64,000 nucleotides of DNA from Paenibacillus woosongensis (GCF_030122845.1 NZ_CP126084.1:1054001-1118000), one strand, 5' to 3'; shown: positions 31,867-41,229, counted from the first letter of the stretch. The notes: a model not told the origin generated them from the sequence alone. Program-made: numbers and translations.

Positions 31867-33919
31867 GTGGCTTTCCCTGCTGCTTGGCGGAGCGACGCTG
31901 TTGTTTCTTGGGGCGGTCTTAGCGTTTCAATTTTTGTCCCGCTATGGGGAAGCCGGGGCAGCACGAAAGTATGAAGCCTTGCGCCAACCTGCCAAAACGA
32001 GCAACAAGCAGGCATTGCACAACGGCATGCAACAACTCTATACCCTCTGCTCTCGTGTACCGCTCTTGCGTACCTACTTACACTTCATTCGTCGTCGTTT
32101 GGTCATTCTCCACCTGGGCGATGAGTGGAAGCTGCGTCTGGAGACGATGCGGACGGCGCTTTGGCTCTGGGGCATGTTGCTTGCAGCGGCTGTGCCGATC
32201 ACGCTTTGGGTGCGCGATGTATTTACACTTGTCATGCTGATGATTGGCGGTTGGGTTTGCCACGGCATGTTAACAGACGTATTCGTACAACGGTTGGAAA
32301 TGCGATTGTTGCGTCAGCTACGCCAGTTTTTCGGGGATGTCCGTCATCATTATCACCGACACGGAATGGTAGAAGAAGCGATTTACGAAGCGACGGATGA
32401 AGCGCCGTATGAAATGACTTTGCACGGCCAGGAAATCGTTGAAGTGTTGACCGACAGCCACGCGGAAGAACGACTGGAACAATACTTGGAAACGGCTCCG
32501 AACCGTTATTTGAAAGGTTTGGCCGGATTGTCGTATCTGGTGAAGGAATACGGAGACAAACAAACGGATAGCGGATCATTGTATTTGAAGGCATTGGGAA
32601 AATTGGCCGGTGAATTGAACTTTGAATTGTTGCGCCGGGAACGCCTTGGTTTTTTGCTGCATGGGCTGTCCGTTATTGCCCTGCTTCCGCTCTTGTTTAC
32701 CCGTCCGATTGAAGCATGGGCCAGCTATTATTTTTCGGCGATGGACGCCTTTTACAGCAGTGTGATGGGTTGGAGCATAAAGCTCGCCTTGATGGGGGTC
32801 GTTTGGCTCTCCTATGTTCTGCTTCGTCATATTCAGAGCTTGGAGACCTCGCCGAAAATCACCAACCGAAAGAGATGGGAGAAATGGGCGCACGGCCGGG
32901 GCTGGATGCGTTGGCTCGTTCACCGATTGGGTCCTGCTCCTGGCTCAAGGGAAGCGGAACGGATGGTGAAGCTACTGAAAGAAACGGCTTCTCCTCTACG
33001 GTTGGAATGGTTTTATGTCCAGCGAATCGTGGCGGGAAGCATGGCTTTTCTTGCAGCAATGGGGCTATTCATAGCTTTGCATTTTACGGATCGGCATCAA
33101 GTGCTATATGCGCCGGTGTATGCCAATACGTTGTTTGGTCAAGCGACGCCTGAGGAGCAGGAAAGAGCGCTGGAAGCAGCCGCGCTGGATCGGAGAATCA
33201 TCGAACAAGTAAAGGGGGTGAGGCCTACAGAGGAGTCGCTCTTGGAGCTGTTGCGAAAGGAGACCGGAGGAGAACGTTCGGATGAAGCGCTTCGCGCGGA
33301 TGCACAGCGCATTATAGGCAAGTTGGAGAAACTCGACAGGCAATACGTCAAATGGTGGCAAGCGCTATTGACCGTTTTGGCGGGCTGGGTCGGCTACTGG
33401 GCGCCGGTCGGCATTCGCCTGTTTCAGCGCAAAATGCGGCAAATGGAAATGAAGCATGAAGTGGATCAATTGCAGGCGGTCATTGCGATGCTGGCCGATA
33501 TGGATCGCATGTCGGTAGAGCATTTGCTAATTTGGATGGAGCAGTTCGCCCGCGTGTTCGAAGAGCCGCTGCAAACATGCCTGCTCCATTTTGATCAAGG
33601 CGCTGAACAGGCGCTGGAGCAGCTCAAGGAGGATGCGCCTTTTCAGCCATTCGTGCGCATGGTGGAAAAGCTGGAACTGGCGGCAAGCACGCTGCCGATT
33701 CGAAAAGCGTTTGATGATTTGGAGTCCGAGTACGTGTATGCACAGGAAGAACGCAAGCAGGAGTACGAACGATTGATTGAGCACAAGGCGGGATGGGGCA
33801 GAATGATCGGGTTCACACCAATGATGGCGCTTATTTTCGGTTATCTGGTCATTCCGCTTATTGTTGTCAGCTTGAACCAAATGTCGGTGTACTACGAGCA
33901 ATTGCAACGCATTCAATAA
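31856..33919 (+). CDS. TadB/TadC-like integral membrane protein
   Basis: This is a 687-residue membrane protein in the place where Tad loci encode the platform proteins TadB and TadC (about 300 residues each). It shows two similar halves. Each has membrane helices flanking a soluble helical domain: LSLLLGGATLLFLGAVLAF, then MLMIGGWVCHGML and GLSVIALLPLLF in the first; IVAGSMAFLAAMGLFIAL, LTVLAGWVGYWAPVGIRL and ALIFGYLVIPLIVVSL in the second. It may therefore be a fused TadB-TadC. ATG 31856 after a G-run is preferred over much earlier in-frame starts lying inside cpaF. It overlaps the cpaF stop by 11 bases. Confidence 0.75.
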   Translation: MNLEWLSLLLGGATLLFLGAVLAFQFLSRYGEAGAARKYEALRQPAKTSNKQALHNGMQQLYTLCSRVPLLRTYLHFIRRRLVILHLGDEWKLRLETMRTALWLWGMLLAAAVPITLWVRDVFTLVMLMIGGWVCHGMLTDVFVQRLEMRLLRQLRQFFGDVRHHYHRHGMVEEAIYEATDEAPYEMTLHGQEIVEVLTDSHAEERLEQYLETAPNRYLKGLAGLSYLVKEYGDKQTDSGSLYLKALGKLAGELNFELLRRERLGFLLHGLSVIALLPLLFTRPIEAWASYYFSAMDAFYSSVMGWSIKLALMGVVWLSYVLLRHIQSLETSPKITNRKRWEKWAHGRGWMRWLVHRLGPAPGSREAERMVKLLKETASPLRLEWFYVQRIVAGSMAFLAAMGLFIALHFTDRHQVLYAPVYANTLFGQATPEEQERALEAAALDRRIIEQVKGVRPTEESLLELLRKETGGERSDEALRADAQRIIGKLEKLDRQYVKWWQALLTVLAGWVGYWAPVGIRLFQRKMRQMEMKHEVDQLQAVIAMLADMDRMSVEHLLIWMEQFARVFEEPLQTCLLHFDQGAEQALEQLKEDAPFQPFVRMVEKLELAASTLPIRKAFDDLESEYVYAQEERKQEYERLIEHKAGWGRMIGFTPMMALIFGYLVIPLIVVSLNQMSVYYEQLQRIQ

Positions 33920-33931
33920 TTCAACTTTAGT

Positions 33932-33963
33932 GGTGCTTTCCATGTTGGAAAGGACCGTTTTTT
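33932..33963 (+). terminator. Terminator before the pilin-like gene
   Basis: GGTGCTTTCC (33932-33941) and GGAAAGGACC (33947-33956) form a 10-bp stem with one mismatch, followed by GTTTTTT. It would separate the machinery genes from the pilin-like gene. Confidence 0.85.
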
Positions 33964-33991
33964 ATTTCTACATTTAAAGGAGAGATCGACC

Positions 33992-34471
33992 ATGTCCAAT
34001 GCACAAAAGGCGCTGGTAATGGCGGCGGGCATTTTCCTCGCAATTGCGCTCATTACCCTCGCCGTCGTGTTGTTTATTTCCGCGCAAGATTCAACAAAAG
34101 CAGCTCAAAGCAATTTTAGCAATATCCAAACGGAATTATCGCAGACGGCCTTTACAGTGTACGACAACACGACACTTTCGGGCAGTCAAGTCGTCAATGC
34201 ACTGCGCAAGTTTTCGGATCAGGAACAGTTTGGCATCCAAATAATCACCGGGAAAAACCCGACCGGGCAGTGGTATGGCAAAGTCATCAACATTGGCGTT
34301 CCGATGGACAGCATTACGTATGGATCGGTCGTTGGCGATGCGCCTGGACGTCTGGAGCATACCGTCGATGAAGCCAATGTGAACTATGTTAATCCAAGCG
34401 GAAAGTTTCAGGCGAAATTGGTGCTGGATCGCAGCAACGTCATTCGCGGGATCGTGTTCCGCCAACAATAA
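33992..34471 (+). CDS. Pilin-like single-span protein
   Basis: This is a 159-residue protein with a short N-terminus (MSNAQKALVM), one long hydrophobic helix (AAGIFLAIALITLAVVLFIS) and a soluble C-terminal domain. This is the plan of a type IV pilin or pseudopilin. A conventional prepilin cleavage motif (Gly before a helix with Glu5) is not visible, and no prepilin peptidase gene occurs in the window. The soluble part has beta-rich stretches (WYGKVINIGVPMDSITYGS). AAAGGAG precedes ATG 33992. Terminator-like hairpins on both sides suggest its own transcript, as expected for an abundant structural subunit. It could be the main pilus subunit; this is inference. Confidence 0.6.
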   Translation: MSNAQKALVMAAGIFLAIALITLAVVLFISAQDSTKAAQSNFSNIQTELSQTAFTVYDNTTLSGSQVVNALRKFSDQEQFGIQIITGKNPTGQWYGKVINIGVPMDSITYGSVVGDAPGRLEHTVDEANVNYVNPSGKFQAKLVLDRSNVIRGIVFRQQ

Positions 34472-34493
34472 GGCACGAAAACGAAATGAAGCC

Positions 34494-34525
34494 AAGGGGG
34501 GGCCGTCTAGCTGGCGCCCCCTTTT
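34494..34525 (+). terminator. Terminator after the pilin-like gene
   Basis: AAGGGGGGGCC (34494-34504) pairs with GGCGCCCCCTT (34513-34523) with one mismatch, ending in TTTT. The next ribosome site starts a few bases later. Confidence 0.8.
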
Positions 34526-34543
34526 GCTGAAAGGAGGAAGCCA

Positions 34544-34933
34544 TTGGATTACGCGACGCGAACGATGTTGGAGGTGAGTGCATCCTGTCTCCTGTTTTTG
34601 ATCGCCGTGGTTAACGGGCTATGGCTGTTTCAAAACGGCGCGACGCTTGCCGATACGGCCTATCTCGCCGGTATGACGCAGGACCGGACCATCCGGCAAA
34701 CGTTGTCTCCCTTGTCCGGTGATGGCAGGATGTCGGGAACCGAAGTGTTTCAGGCCATCGCGCGGTTGGAAGAAGGAGATGCGGAAATCGTGGTGGATGG
34801 CGTCCGATACGCATCACCGGTGAACCGGGAGCAATGGTTTTCAGACAGAATCCAACTCCATGGCCGATACAGCGTCTTGCACGAACGTGACACGGACGGG
34901 CGGCTGTTGCGCCTGGTAGTCGTCACACGTTGA
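34544..34933 (+). CDS. Pseudopilin-like minor subunit
   Basis: This is a 129-residue protein with a single N-terminal membrane helix (SASCLLFLIAVVNGLWLF) after MDYATRTMLEV, and a small soluble domain. A Glu sits just before the helix (TMLEVSAS), recalling the Glu5 of TadE-type pseudopilins, but no Gly cleavage site is clear. It was not recognised as a named family. It starts at TTG 34544 with AAAGGAGGA. It is the first of three single-span proteins with the same topology that overlap or nearly overlap, so it is probably a minor component of the pilus-like machine. Confidence 0.6.
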   Translation: MDYATRTMLEVSASCLLFLIAVVNGLWLFQNGATLADTAYLAGMTQDRTIRQTLSPLSGDGRMSGTEVFQAIARLEEGDAEIVVDGVRYASPVNREQWFSDRIQLHGRYSVLHERDTDGRLLRLVVVTR

Positions 34934-34943
34934 GGAGAATGCC

Positions 34944-35492
34944 ATGAACAGTTATATCAAGGTGTTTGCGATACTGCTTGCCGTACTGCTGCTTTACATC
35001 TACCCGATTTACACAGCGTTCCAGCAGCAGGATGATATTTCAGAATTAGTCGTCCTGCGGGCGACAACGGCGTTTGTGGATGCGGTACGTGACAAAGGAT
35101 ATATTTCACCGACCATGTATACCGATTTCAGACAAACTATTGAGGCGACGGGCCTTGATTTCGATGTGCAGATGGAACATGAAAGCAAGAAATATGTGCC
35201 GGTATATGACGATCCGACCAGGCCAGAAACGTTCCAGGGTACGTATGAAGTGCATTACGATGCGTTTTACAACGCTCAGATCTTGCCGGTGCTGTTTCCC
35301 GGTAGCTCTGCCCCCAGAGACGACCCGTCAAGAAGGTACAAACTGCGGGTGGGCGATACGTTCACCGTCACGGTCAAAAATGTGAGCCGTACGCCCGGCA
35401 CGGTCTTGTTTGATTTTCTGAACAGCACCGTCAGCCCGAACGATAAAATATTCATTCCTTATGGCGGGGTGGTACGCAATGAAGTGGATTGA
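34944..35492 (+). CDS. Membrane-anchored component of the pilus-like module
   Basis: This is a 182-residue protein: one N-terminal helix (VFAILLAVLLLYIYPIYTAF) and an extracytoplasmic domain of about 150 residues ending in a beta-rich part (YKLRVGDTFTVTVKNVSRT). It starts 10 bases after the preceding gene, with GAGGAGAATG as ribosome site. It overlaps the next gene by 14 bases. It was not recognised by family. Topology and operon position make it a likely structural or minor-pilin partner of its neighbours. Confidence 0.6.
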   Translation: MNSYIKVFAILLAVLLLYIYPIYTAFQQQDDISELVVLRATTAFVDAVRDKGYISPTMYTDFRQTIEATGLDFDVQMEHESKKYVPVYDDPTRPETFQGTYEVHYDAFYNAQILPVLFPGSSAPRDDPSRRYKLRVGDTFTVTVKNVSRTPGTVLFDFLNSTVSPNDKIFIPYGGVVRNEVD

Positions 35493-36456
35493 ATGGGCTG
35501 TCGTTGGTGTGCTGATCTTTTTCCCGTTTGCCACAATCAATCAGATTGACGTAGAACTGATGCGTCAAACGATGCTGCTCGAACTGCGTTATGACGCTGC
35601 CATGGATGCAGCGGTGGATGCGGCGGCACAAGCACTCATCATCAATGCAGATCAGCAGCATGAGTCACGCTACGAGTCGGTCAAGCGAGTGGCGGTCAAC
35701 ACGGAGGAAGCGCTCACGGCGTTTTACCGGACGTTGTACACCAATTTCGGCATATCCGGCGATCCGGTTGCGCAAGGGGTTTTGAACCGTTACATTCCGG
35801 TGATTGTTGTCATTGGATACGATGGGTTTTATGTTTATGCCGAGGATGAATGGACAGATCGTAACGGCCAAACGGTCATGGCACCGGCTTGGGGAACCAA
35901 ACGGCCGTATGCGTATACCGATTCAAGCGGCAACAGCTATTCCTTTACGTTGGATGAACAAGTGCTGGTGTATGCTGCGGCAACTCGCAGTTGGCATGAG
36001 GGTTTTCGTAGGGACATTCAGGCGGAGGCCAACATTCCGTTGTTACGAGATGCGGCGTTATTTCATGAAGTGCGGCTCAGCACCATCGTGGGCGCAATAC
36101 AGGATGAGCTGTCCTATCGGATCAACAAGCATAACGAGGTCGCCCTGCGAAATGGTCTTTCCTATACGTTTACACTGCCGTCCATCCCGCTAGAGGAATG
36201 GCACAACACGATTGCCGATGTAGGCGTTGTGGCTTTTATGCAGGGAATTCCGATGGGACGCAAGGAATATAACAACTACGCACTGGGCGGCAGCCGCGTA
36301 ATGAAGCAAACGGAGATTGTAGGAGCGATGAAAGACAATATGAAAGTATATTATCGCAGAAGCTGTCCGTACTCCTATCCGATAGAAGAAACGTTCGCAA
36401 GCGAAAAAACGGCGGCGCAACAGGGATATATGCCGCTTTCTTGTTCCTCTTTCTAA
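35479..36456 (+). CDS. Membrane-anchored component of the pilus-like module
   Basis: This is a 325-residue protein with an N-terminal membrane segment (WAVVGVLIFFPFATINQID) and a large external domain. Beyond the membrane there is an Ala-rich helix (ELRYDAAMDAAVDAAAQALI), as in TadE/TadG-like proteins, then a domain with many aromatics (DGFYVYAEDEW). Near the C-terminus two Cys (RRSCPYSY and LSCSS) could form a disulfide. ATG 35479 is preferred because GGGGTGG lies just before it. It was not recognised as a named family. It ends the run of overlapping pilus-module genes. Confidence 0.6.
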   Translation: MKWIEWAVVGVLIFFPFATINQIDVELMRQTMLLELRYDAAMDAAVDAAAQALIINADQQHESRYESVKRVAVNTEEALTAFYRTLYTNFGISGDPVAQGVLNRYIPVIVVIGYDGFYVYAEDEWTDRNGQTVMAPAWGTKRPYAYTDSSGNSYSFTLDEQVLVYAAATRSWHEGFRRDIQAEANIPLLRDAALFHEVRLSTIVGAIQDELSYRINKHNEVALRNGLSYTFTLPSIPLEEWHNTIADVGVVAFMQGIPMGRKEYNNYALGGSRVMKQTEIVGAMKDNMKVYYRRSCPYSYPIEETFASEKTAAQQGYMPLSCSSF

Positions 36457-36543
36457 GGGTGGACAGTCTGACTCATGCACATTATGCTAGTAGTAACAGT
36501 ACAACCAGTCCAGTCAGGATTACTTGAATAAGAGGTGAAATGA

Positions 36544-37650
36544 GTGAAGAAATGGTTTATGGCCATGACGATTGCCGTCCTGGTTATCAGCTTGTTCGGG
36601 GCTACGGCAAGTGCTGCCAGTCTTCCTCCTACGTTTGTAAGCGTGGTGCTGGACGGCAAGAAAATATGGTTTCCCGATGCCCAAGCTTATGTTGATGAGA
36701 ACCAGCGGACATTAGTGCCGGTTCGCTTTGTCGCAGAGTCGCTCGGTGCCAAGGTTGGCTGGGAAGCTCAGAGCCAATCGGTGCCGATTGAACGGGACGG
36801 CCAGCAGATTCGACTTCAAATCGGTTCAAATATTGCGCTTGTCAATGGACAAGAGGTCGCTTTAGATACGCAAGTGGTAACCAAGGACGGCCGGACGTAT
36901 GTGCCGTTGCGCTTTGTCAGCGAGGTGCTGGGCGCAGAGGTGGAATGGGACGGCAGTACGTCAACGGTGACAATTCACACGAAGGACATCTCTGAGAGCG
37001 ACACGGATAAATGGGGGCGCTTGCTCCGCACGACGGATCTTCCGAAAAATGCGGCGGACTATCCCTACATTTTGGCCGATGTTCCCAATGAGATGTACGA
37101 GATGGCGTACCCCCACTCCCGTCCTTCAGAAAGCAAAGTGTCTTCCGAACTGTACGCGTCCATCCCCGAATACAACAAGCAGAACGTGGACATCTGGATG
37201 GGACACTTAAAAACGTTTGGCGCTTTGTTGTTAAATGTAGATTACCGCACGATTGATGATACGTGGGCGCAGGCCATGTTTGCAACGAAGATGCAAAACT
37301 CCAATGCGGAATTGAGATACATTCGTGAATATGTGGATTGGGTGAAAGAAAATCAAATTCATATTATGGGCTACCTGGAACCGGAGCCATCCATGATTTT
37401 TTATGACGGGTTTGGAGCGGATTATATTCGCGTCAAGTTTCGGGTTCAATTCCTCTCGTTTAAACATCATGAACGGTTGATTTATGATAACTGGTTTCCG
37501 CAGGAAGCAGATTTTGAGAAGAATGTGTGGTATGAAGGGTACGCCGACATCAAAATGGTCACCAATGTCGGCGGCAATTGGGGAAGCACGTTGAAAGTCT
37601 CGCCAACGGCCAGCTTGTTTTTCAACCACACGATTTCAAAGGTGGAATGA
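36544..37650 (+). CDS. Secreted protein with a copper-amine-oxidase-like stalk domain
   Basis: This is a 368-residue exported protein. A clear signal peptide (FMAMTIAVLVISLFGATASAAS) is followed at about residues 30-140 by a stalk domain of the copper amine oxidase N-terminal type. This has two repeats: LVPVRFVAESLGAKVGW and YVPLRFVSEVLGAEVEWDG. No amine-oxidase catalytic domain is present. In Firmicutes this module is a common surface or wall-interacting part. The remaining 230 residues are unrecognised, with many Trp/Tyr. It starts at GTG 36544. It is followed after three bases by the gene for the giant secreted protein, so the two may work together at the cell surface. Confidence 0.8.
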   Translation: MKKWFMAMTIAVLVISLFGATASAASLPPTFVSVVLDGKKIWFPDAQAYVDENQRTLVPVRFVAESLGAKVGWEAQSQSVPIERDGQQIRLQIGSNIALVNGQEVALDTQVVTKDGRTYVPLRFVSEVLGAEVEWDGSTSTVTIHTKDISESDTDKWGRLLRTTDLPKNAADYPYILADVPNEMYEMAYPHSRPSESKVSSELYASIPEYNKQNVDIWMGHLKTFGALLLNVDYRTIDDTWAQAMFATKMQNSNAELRYIREYVDWVKENQIHIMGYLEPEPSMIFYDGFGADYIRVKFRVQFLSFKHHERLIYDNWFPQEADFEKNVWYEGYADIKMVTNVGGNWGSTLKVSPTASLFFNHTISKVE

Positions 37651-37653
37651 TCG

Positions 37654-40600
37654 GTGGACAATAGAAAACTTTATCAACGAGTACTGTGCATGCTGCTGGC
37701 ATGCACTTTTTTTATGCCGTTTTTCGTCGTTCAACAAGCGGCGGCAGCTCTCCCGCAAGTGATTATCCGTGACGGCAAGATTCAATTCGAAATCACCAGC
37801 ACGGCGGCGAGCACTTCGATTCGCTATCGGACGGTGGGCTGGGTGGTGACCCGGGAGCAAGTTTGCAGCACAACATCACCCAAACAATGCGCTGACCCAC
37901 GCAGCAGGCCGCATGCGCTATTTATGAATCAGGAAGTACGACAAATCGGGCAGCATCCCGATCCTCCTATCCCGGGGCAACCGTTGACATCATACTACGA
38001 AATCCCCGAAGAAATCGTGACGCAGCGTCTCTGGCAAGCAGGGATGGAGGGCATTCAGAACAATGACGATCTTTACTTTTATGCTGTGATGGTATCGGTC
38101 AATGCGGACGGCTCGGTGCGGAAAGGTCCGTTTTATACGTTGTCCGGCATCAAGCAAGCGGAAGGCTGGAGATTTCCGGAAGATCTGGATGATTACTTTG
38201 GTTTGCATATTCCTTACCGCAGTGCGGAATTCCCGGTGGACGTTATCGCTAAGACAGTAGACGGACGGGTGATTGACCAACCGGATGTGACATTTGAAAA
38301 AGGAAAGTATGAGATCGGGGAGACGATCAATCATGAATTTCCGGCGGTGATCGAAGACAATGGAAAAACGTATACCATCGTTCGCTCCTATATATCACCG
38401 AAGCAAGACCCTTCGCGAAAATCTTGGGTGCAGGAAAACCCGGCAACGAACGAAAAAGTGCGCATTCGCAGCTTTACCGTCGCGCTGGGCGGAACGAATC
38501 TGATCGCCGAATACCATGAGGAAAATACGGTGAAGGCGATTTATATGACAGAAGGCGGCCAAGTCCTGAAAGAGGTGGATAAAGGCGAACATGCGACCGG
38601 AGATGAAGTGAATCACACGTTTGAAGCCACGCTCACCAAAGACGGGCAGACGTATGAAATCATCCGGTCTTATATCACGAACAACAACAAACCCGACGAG
38701 AAATTATTTATTCAGGAAAAAGGAGATAGCAAGTTGCTGGATCGGTCCATCTTTGTCGGTTCTGGAGGCTCCAATTTTATCGGGGTATACAAAGGGGGAA
38801 ATGGCGATACGGATGACGAAACAGAGCCTGGAGCTGTCAAGGAAAACGAAGTGATGAATCCCGATGCTTCGGCTGTGATCCGGGCGGATACTCGCGGTGC
38901 GGAACGCTTCGACGTGCTTCAAGGCATCCCAACATCGGAGAGTCTCTATGTTCAAGCGAATGCCAAAGCATATCTGTACCGAAACAAATTTACGGAAATC
39001 AAAGGGACGAAGACGTACCCGATTACCGTTAGTCGAACGTACACGCTGCGCTGGACGGAATACGTTTCCGGTCCCCCGGACAGCGAAGGCAATCCGACCA
39101 GAGTGCCTGTTTCACGCTCGGATACGCAAACCGTAACGAAAAGCTATACCGTGGAGCGCAAGTACAGCTACTGGCTCATTGATCGTCTGGAGGTATACGG
39201 CTTACAAAAAGCAGAGGTTTCCAACTACGCGTTACCCAGCGGGCAAGTTACCTTGCAGCCGAACGGCTACGCGCAGCCGAGGGTCTCGGTTTCTCACGAC
39301 ACTTCCCGTGAGGCCCACATCACCGATCCTGTCTATCAAAATGTATCGTTGCCTGGGCAGACAATTCAAGGAGGTTCCAGTCGCCCGTCCGTTCCTAATG
39401 AGGATTGGACCAACGAAGCGGAACAGGCTGTCGGAAAAATCAAAGTGAAAAATGACTCACTGATCTTTAACGGGCAAACGATTATGGACAACCGGATCAC
39501 GGAAGAAACCGCCCCGACCCCAAGGGAGATACCGACTCCGCCCGAGATCGGACAAAAAGTTCTGTATAGCAGCGGTTTGATGATCGATGCCAGCAAACCC
39601 AACAAGGCCGATCAACCAAGCTCCGGCACGATCTTCTTTACGCTCATCGAAGGAATTGGGGGCGGTCAGAACCAAAGCTATCCCATTGATGGCATTAATC
39701 CGGTGACGGTGCATACGCCGGTCGTCAATCAGGCTTCTGTATCTGACGATCAGGCGCATAATCAAAAAACGCAGCCGACCGCAGGGAGAGCCGCGCTTAT
39801 TCTGGATCGTCCATTTACGGTCGCCATCCCAACCAGTGGAGCGCATCGGGATATAAAGGGTTACGGCAATCGCGACTATGGCAAGTATATGCGCGACAAG
39901 CAAGTATGGTTTCCGTTTGACGTGTACAAAGCGGATCGGAAAACGCTGATCCCGAAAGAAACATGGACGTCGATCCCGGTCGGTCAGGTGCAGACAACGT
40001 TTTATTTACCTGTTTGGGTGGACGAGGGCAATTACGATGTACTATTCCGAACCATTGCTGAAAACAGTCCTCCCTCCTTTACGTCACAAATGAACGCCAA
40101 CTTAGACTTGACGCACCATGTGGCCACACAGGTTGTGCCGGTTGAAGTGATCGGCCGTGTCTATGATTTCCGCATCACAGACATTGCCGACTTTAATTGG
40201 GAGACCGTATTTCGCAGAGAACGAGGAAGTGCAACGCCGACTGGCAACGCTTATTGGGTGGGTACGAAGGGCATCGACGGCGCAGCACGGGGTAATCAGC
40301 CTCCTTACGTGTTGCCGATTCGACCGGGGAGCCATCCGGATGCCGGTAAGAAAAACGTGGCTGTCAAAACGGGCTACCATATTAAATTTGAATTGAAGAG
40401 TATGGGCAATATGTTCGGTTCGGACGACGGGATCAAGATTACGCCAACCTTTTACTTTGTCGACAGCAAGGGCAAGAACCGGCAAGAGGTGGACTTGTAC
40501 TATCATTCGGGGAATAAACGTTTTATTCGCATCGGCTCCAGTGCAGATGTGGAGCGGCGTCATGTGACGCTGGACACCCGCTTGCGCAATATGTCCCAGC

Positions 40601-41166
40601 AGGAACTGACGAACACGGCATCTTCCCTTTGGTCGCTGAACGGTGCGTCTGGCAACCAGCAAACGTTTATTCAGCAGTTTTTGAAAGATGCACAACAGCC
40701 CGTTTACGTGGGCGGATATGATGTCATGTTGCTCCCGCCACGGCTTCGGACATTTATCGGCAGTATGGAAGTTCCTTCCGGCATCGACGTTTCGCGTGCT
40801 CATGCGTCAGTGCAGCGCTGGGTCGGCGAATACAGTCTACCTGCCGCACCGTATGTCGTCCCCAAAGGATTCAACTTGGCCGAGTACGGACGCACCAATC
40901 GGCTGGACGATAAGTCGCCTATTTTTTTGCGGGACGGGTACATCATTGTCAATTTCAATATTGAAACGATTCGCAATCAGCAGGTGAATCAACCACATTT
41001 GCAGTATAACCACGCACCGCTCAGCAATCAATGGCGACGAGAAGGGTTTCAGCATCGCTTTGTCGACCCGTATGGAGCAACGTTTAGTTTGCAGGACGGC
41101 GATGTGGTGTTCTATCATGCCGACCTGTCTTCTTATGATGACTTTGGAACAGGAGGTACCCATTAA
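37654..41166 (+). CDS. Giant secreted surface protein (possible adhesin)
   Basis: This is an 1170-residue exported protein. A signal peptide (MLLACTFFMPFFVVQQAAA) is followed by an Ig-like N-terminal part. Two related repeats resemble MucBP-type modules: GRVIDQPDVTFEKGKYEIGE, with TYTIVRSYI, at about 205-250; and GGQVLKEVDKGEHATGDEVN, with TYEIIRSYI, at about 305-345. A long, beta-rich remainder with many Thr, Pro and Asn follows. There is no LPXTG anchor or C-terminal membrane helix, so retention would be non-covalent. It resembles large proteins with a DUF5704-like part seen in Paenibacillus elements (recollection, unverified). It starts at GTG 37654. Likely role: adhesion of mating cells or pilus-associated surface protein. 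Confidence 0.72.
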   Translation: MDNRKLYQRVLCMLLACTFFMPFFVVQQAAAALPQVIIRDGKIQFEITSTAASTSIRYRTVGWVVTREQVCSTTSPKQCADPRSRPHALFMNQEVRQIGQHPDPPIPGQPLTSYYEIPEEIVTQRLWQAGMEGIQNNDDLYFYAVMVSVNADGSVRKGPFYTLSGIKQAEGWRFPEDLDDYFGLHIPYRSAEFPVDVIAKTVDGRVIDQPDVTFEKGKYEIGETINHEFPAVIEDNGKTYTIVRSYISPKQDPSRKSWVQENPATNEKVRIRSFTVALGGTNLIAEYHEENTVKAIYMTEGGQVLKEVDKGEHATGDEVNHTFEATLTKDGQTYEIIRSYITNNNKPDEKLFIQEKGDSKLLDRSIFVGSGGSNFIGVYKGGNGDTDDETEPGAVKENEVMNPDASAVIRADTRGAERFDVLQGIPTSESLYVQANAKAYLYRNKFTEIKGTKTYPITVSRTYTLRWTEYVSGPPDSEGNPTRVPVSRSDTQTVTKSYTVERKYSYWLIDRLEVYGLQKAEVSNYALPSGQVTLQPNGYAQPRVSVSHDTSREAHITDPVYQNVSLPGQTIQGGSSRPSVPNEDWTNEAEQAVGKIKVKNDSLIFNGQTIMDNRITEETAPTPREIPTPPEIGQKVLYSSGLMIDASKPNKADQPSSGTIFFTLIEGIGGGQNQSYPIDGINPVTVHTPVVNQASVSDDQAHNQKTQPTAGRAALILDRPFTVAIPTSGAHRDIKGYGNRDYGKYMRDKQVWFPFDVYKADRKTLIPKETWTSIPVGQVQTTFYLPVWVDEGNYDVLFRTIAENSPPSFTSQMNANLDLTHHVATQVVPVEVIGRVYDFRITDIADFNWETVFRRERGSATPTGNAYWVGTKGIDGAARGNQPPYVLPIRPGSHPDAGKKNVAVKTGYHIKFELKSMGNMFGSDDGIKITPTFYFVDSKGKNRQEVDLYYHSGNKRFIRIGSSADVERRHVTLDTRLRNMSQQELTNTASSLWSLNGASGNQQTFIQQFLKDAQQPVYVGGYDVMLLPPRLRTFIGSMEVPSGIDVSRAHASVQRWVGEYSLPAAPYVVPKGFNLAEYGRTNRLDDKSPIFLRDGYIIVNFNIETIRNQQVNQPHLQYNHAPLSNQWRREGFQHRFVDPYGATFSLQDGDVVFYHADLSSYDDFGTGGTH

Positions 41167-41229
41167 ATTCACCAGCCGGGAGGAAGAAAAAACGGAACAG
41201 CAACGTTAGTGGAAACGGAGGTTCGGGCG

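Noticed and set aside
40102-40803. 233-codon minus-strand frame in the giant secreted protein gene
   Set aside because: It is a shadow of a continuous 1170-residue exported protein; no supporting signals.
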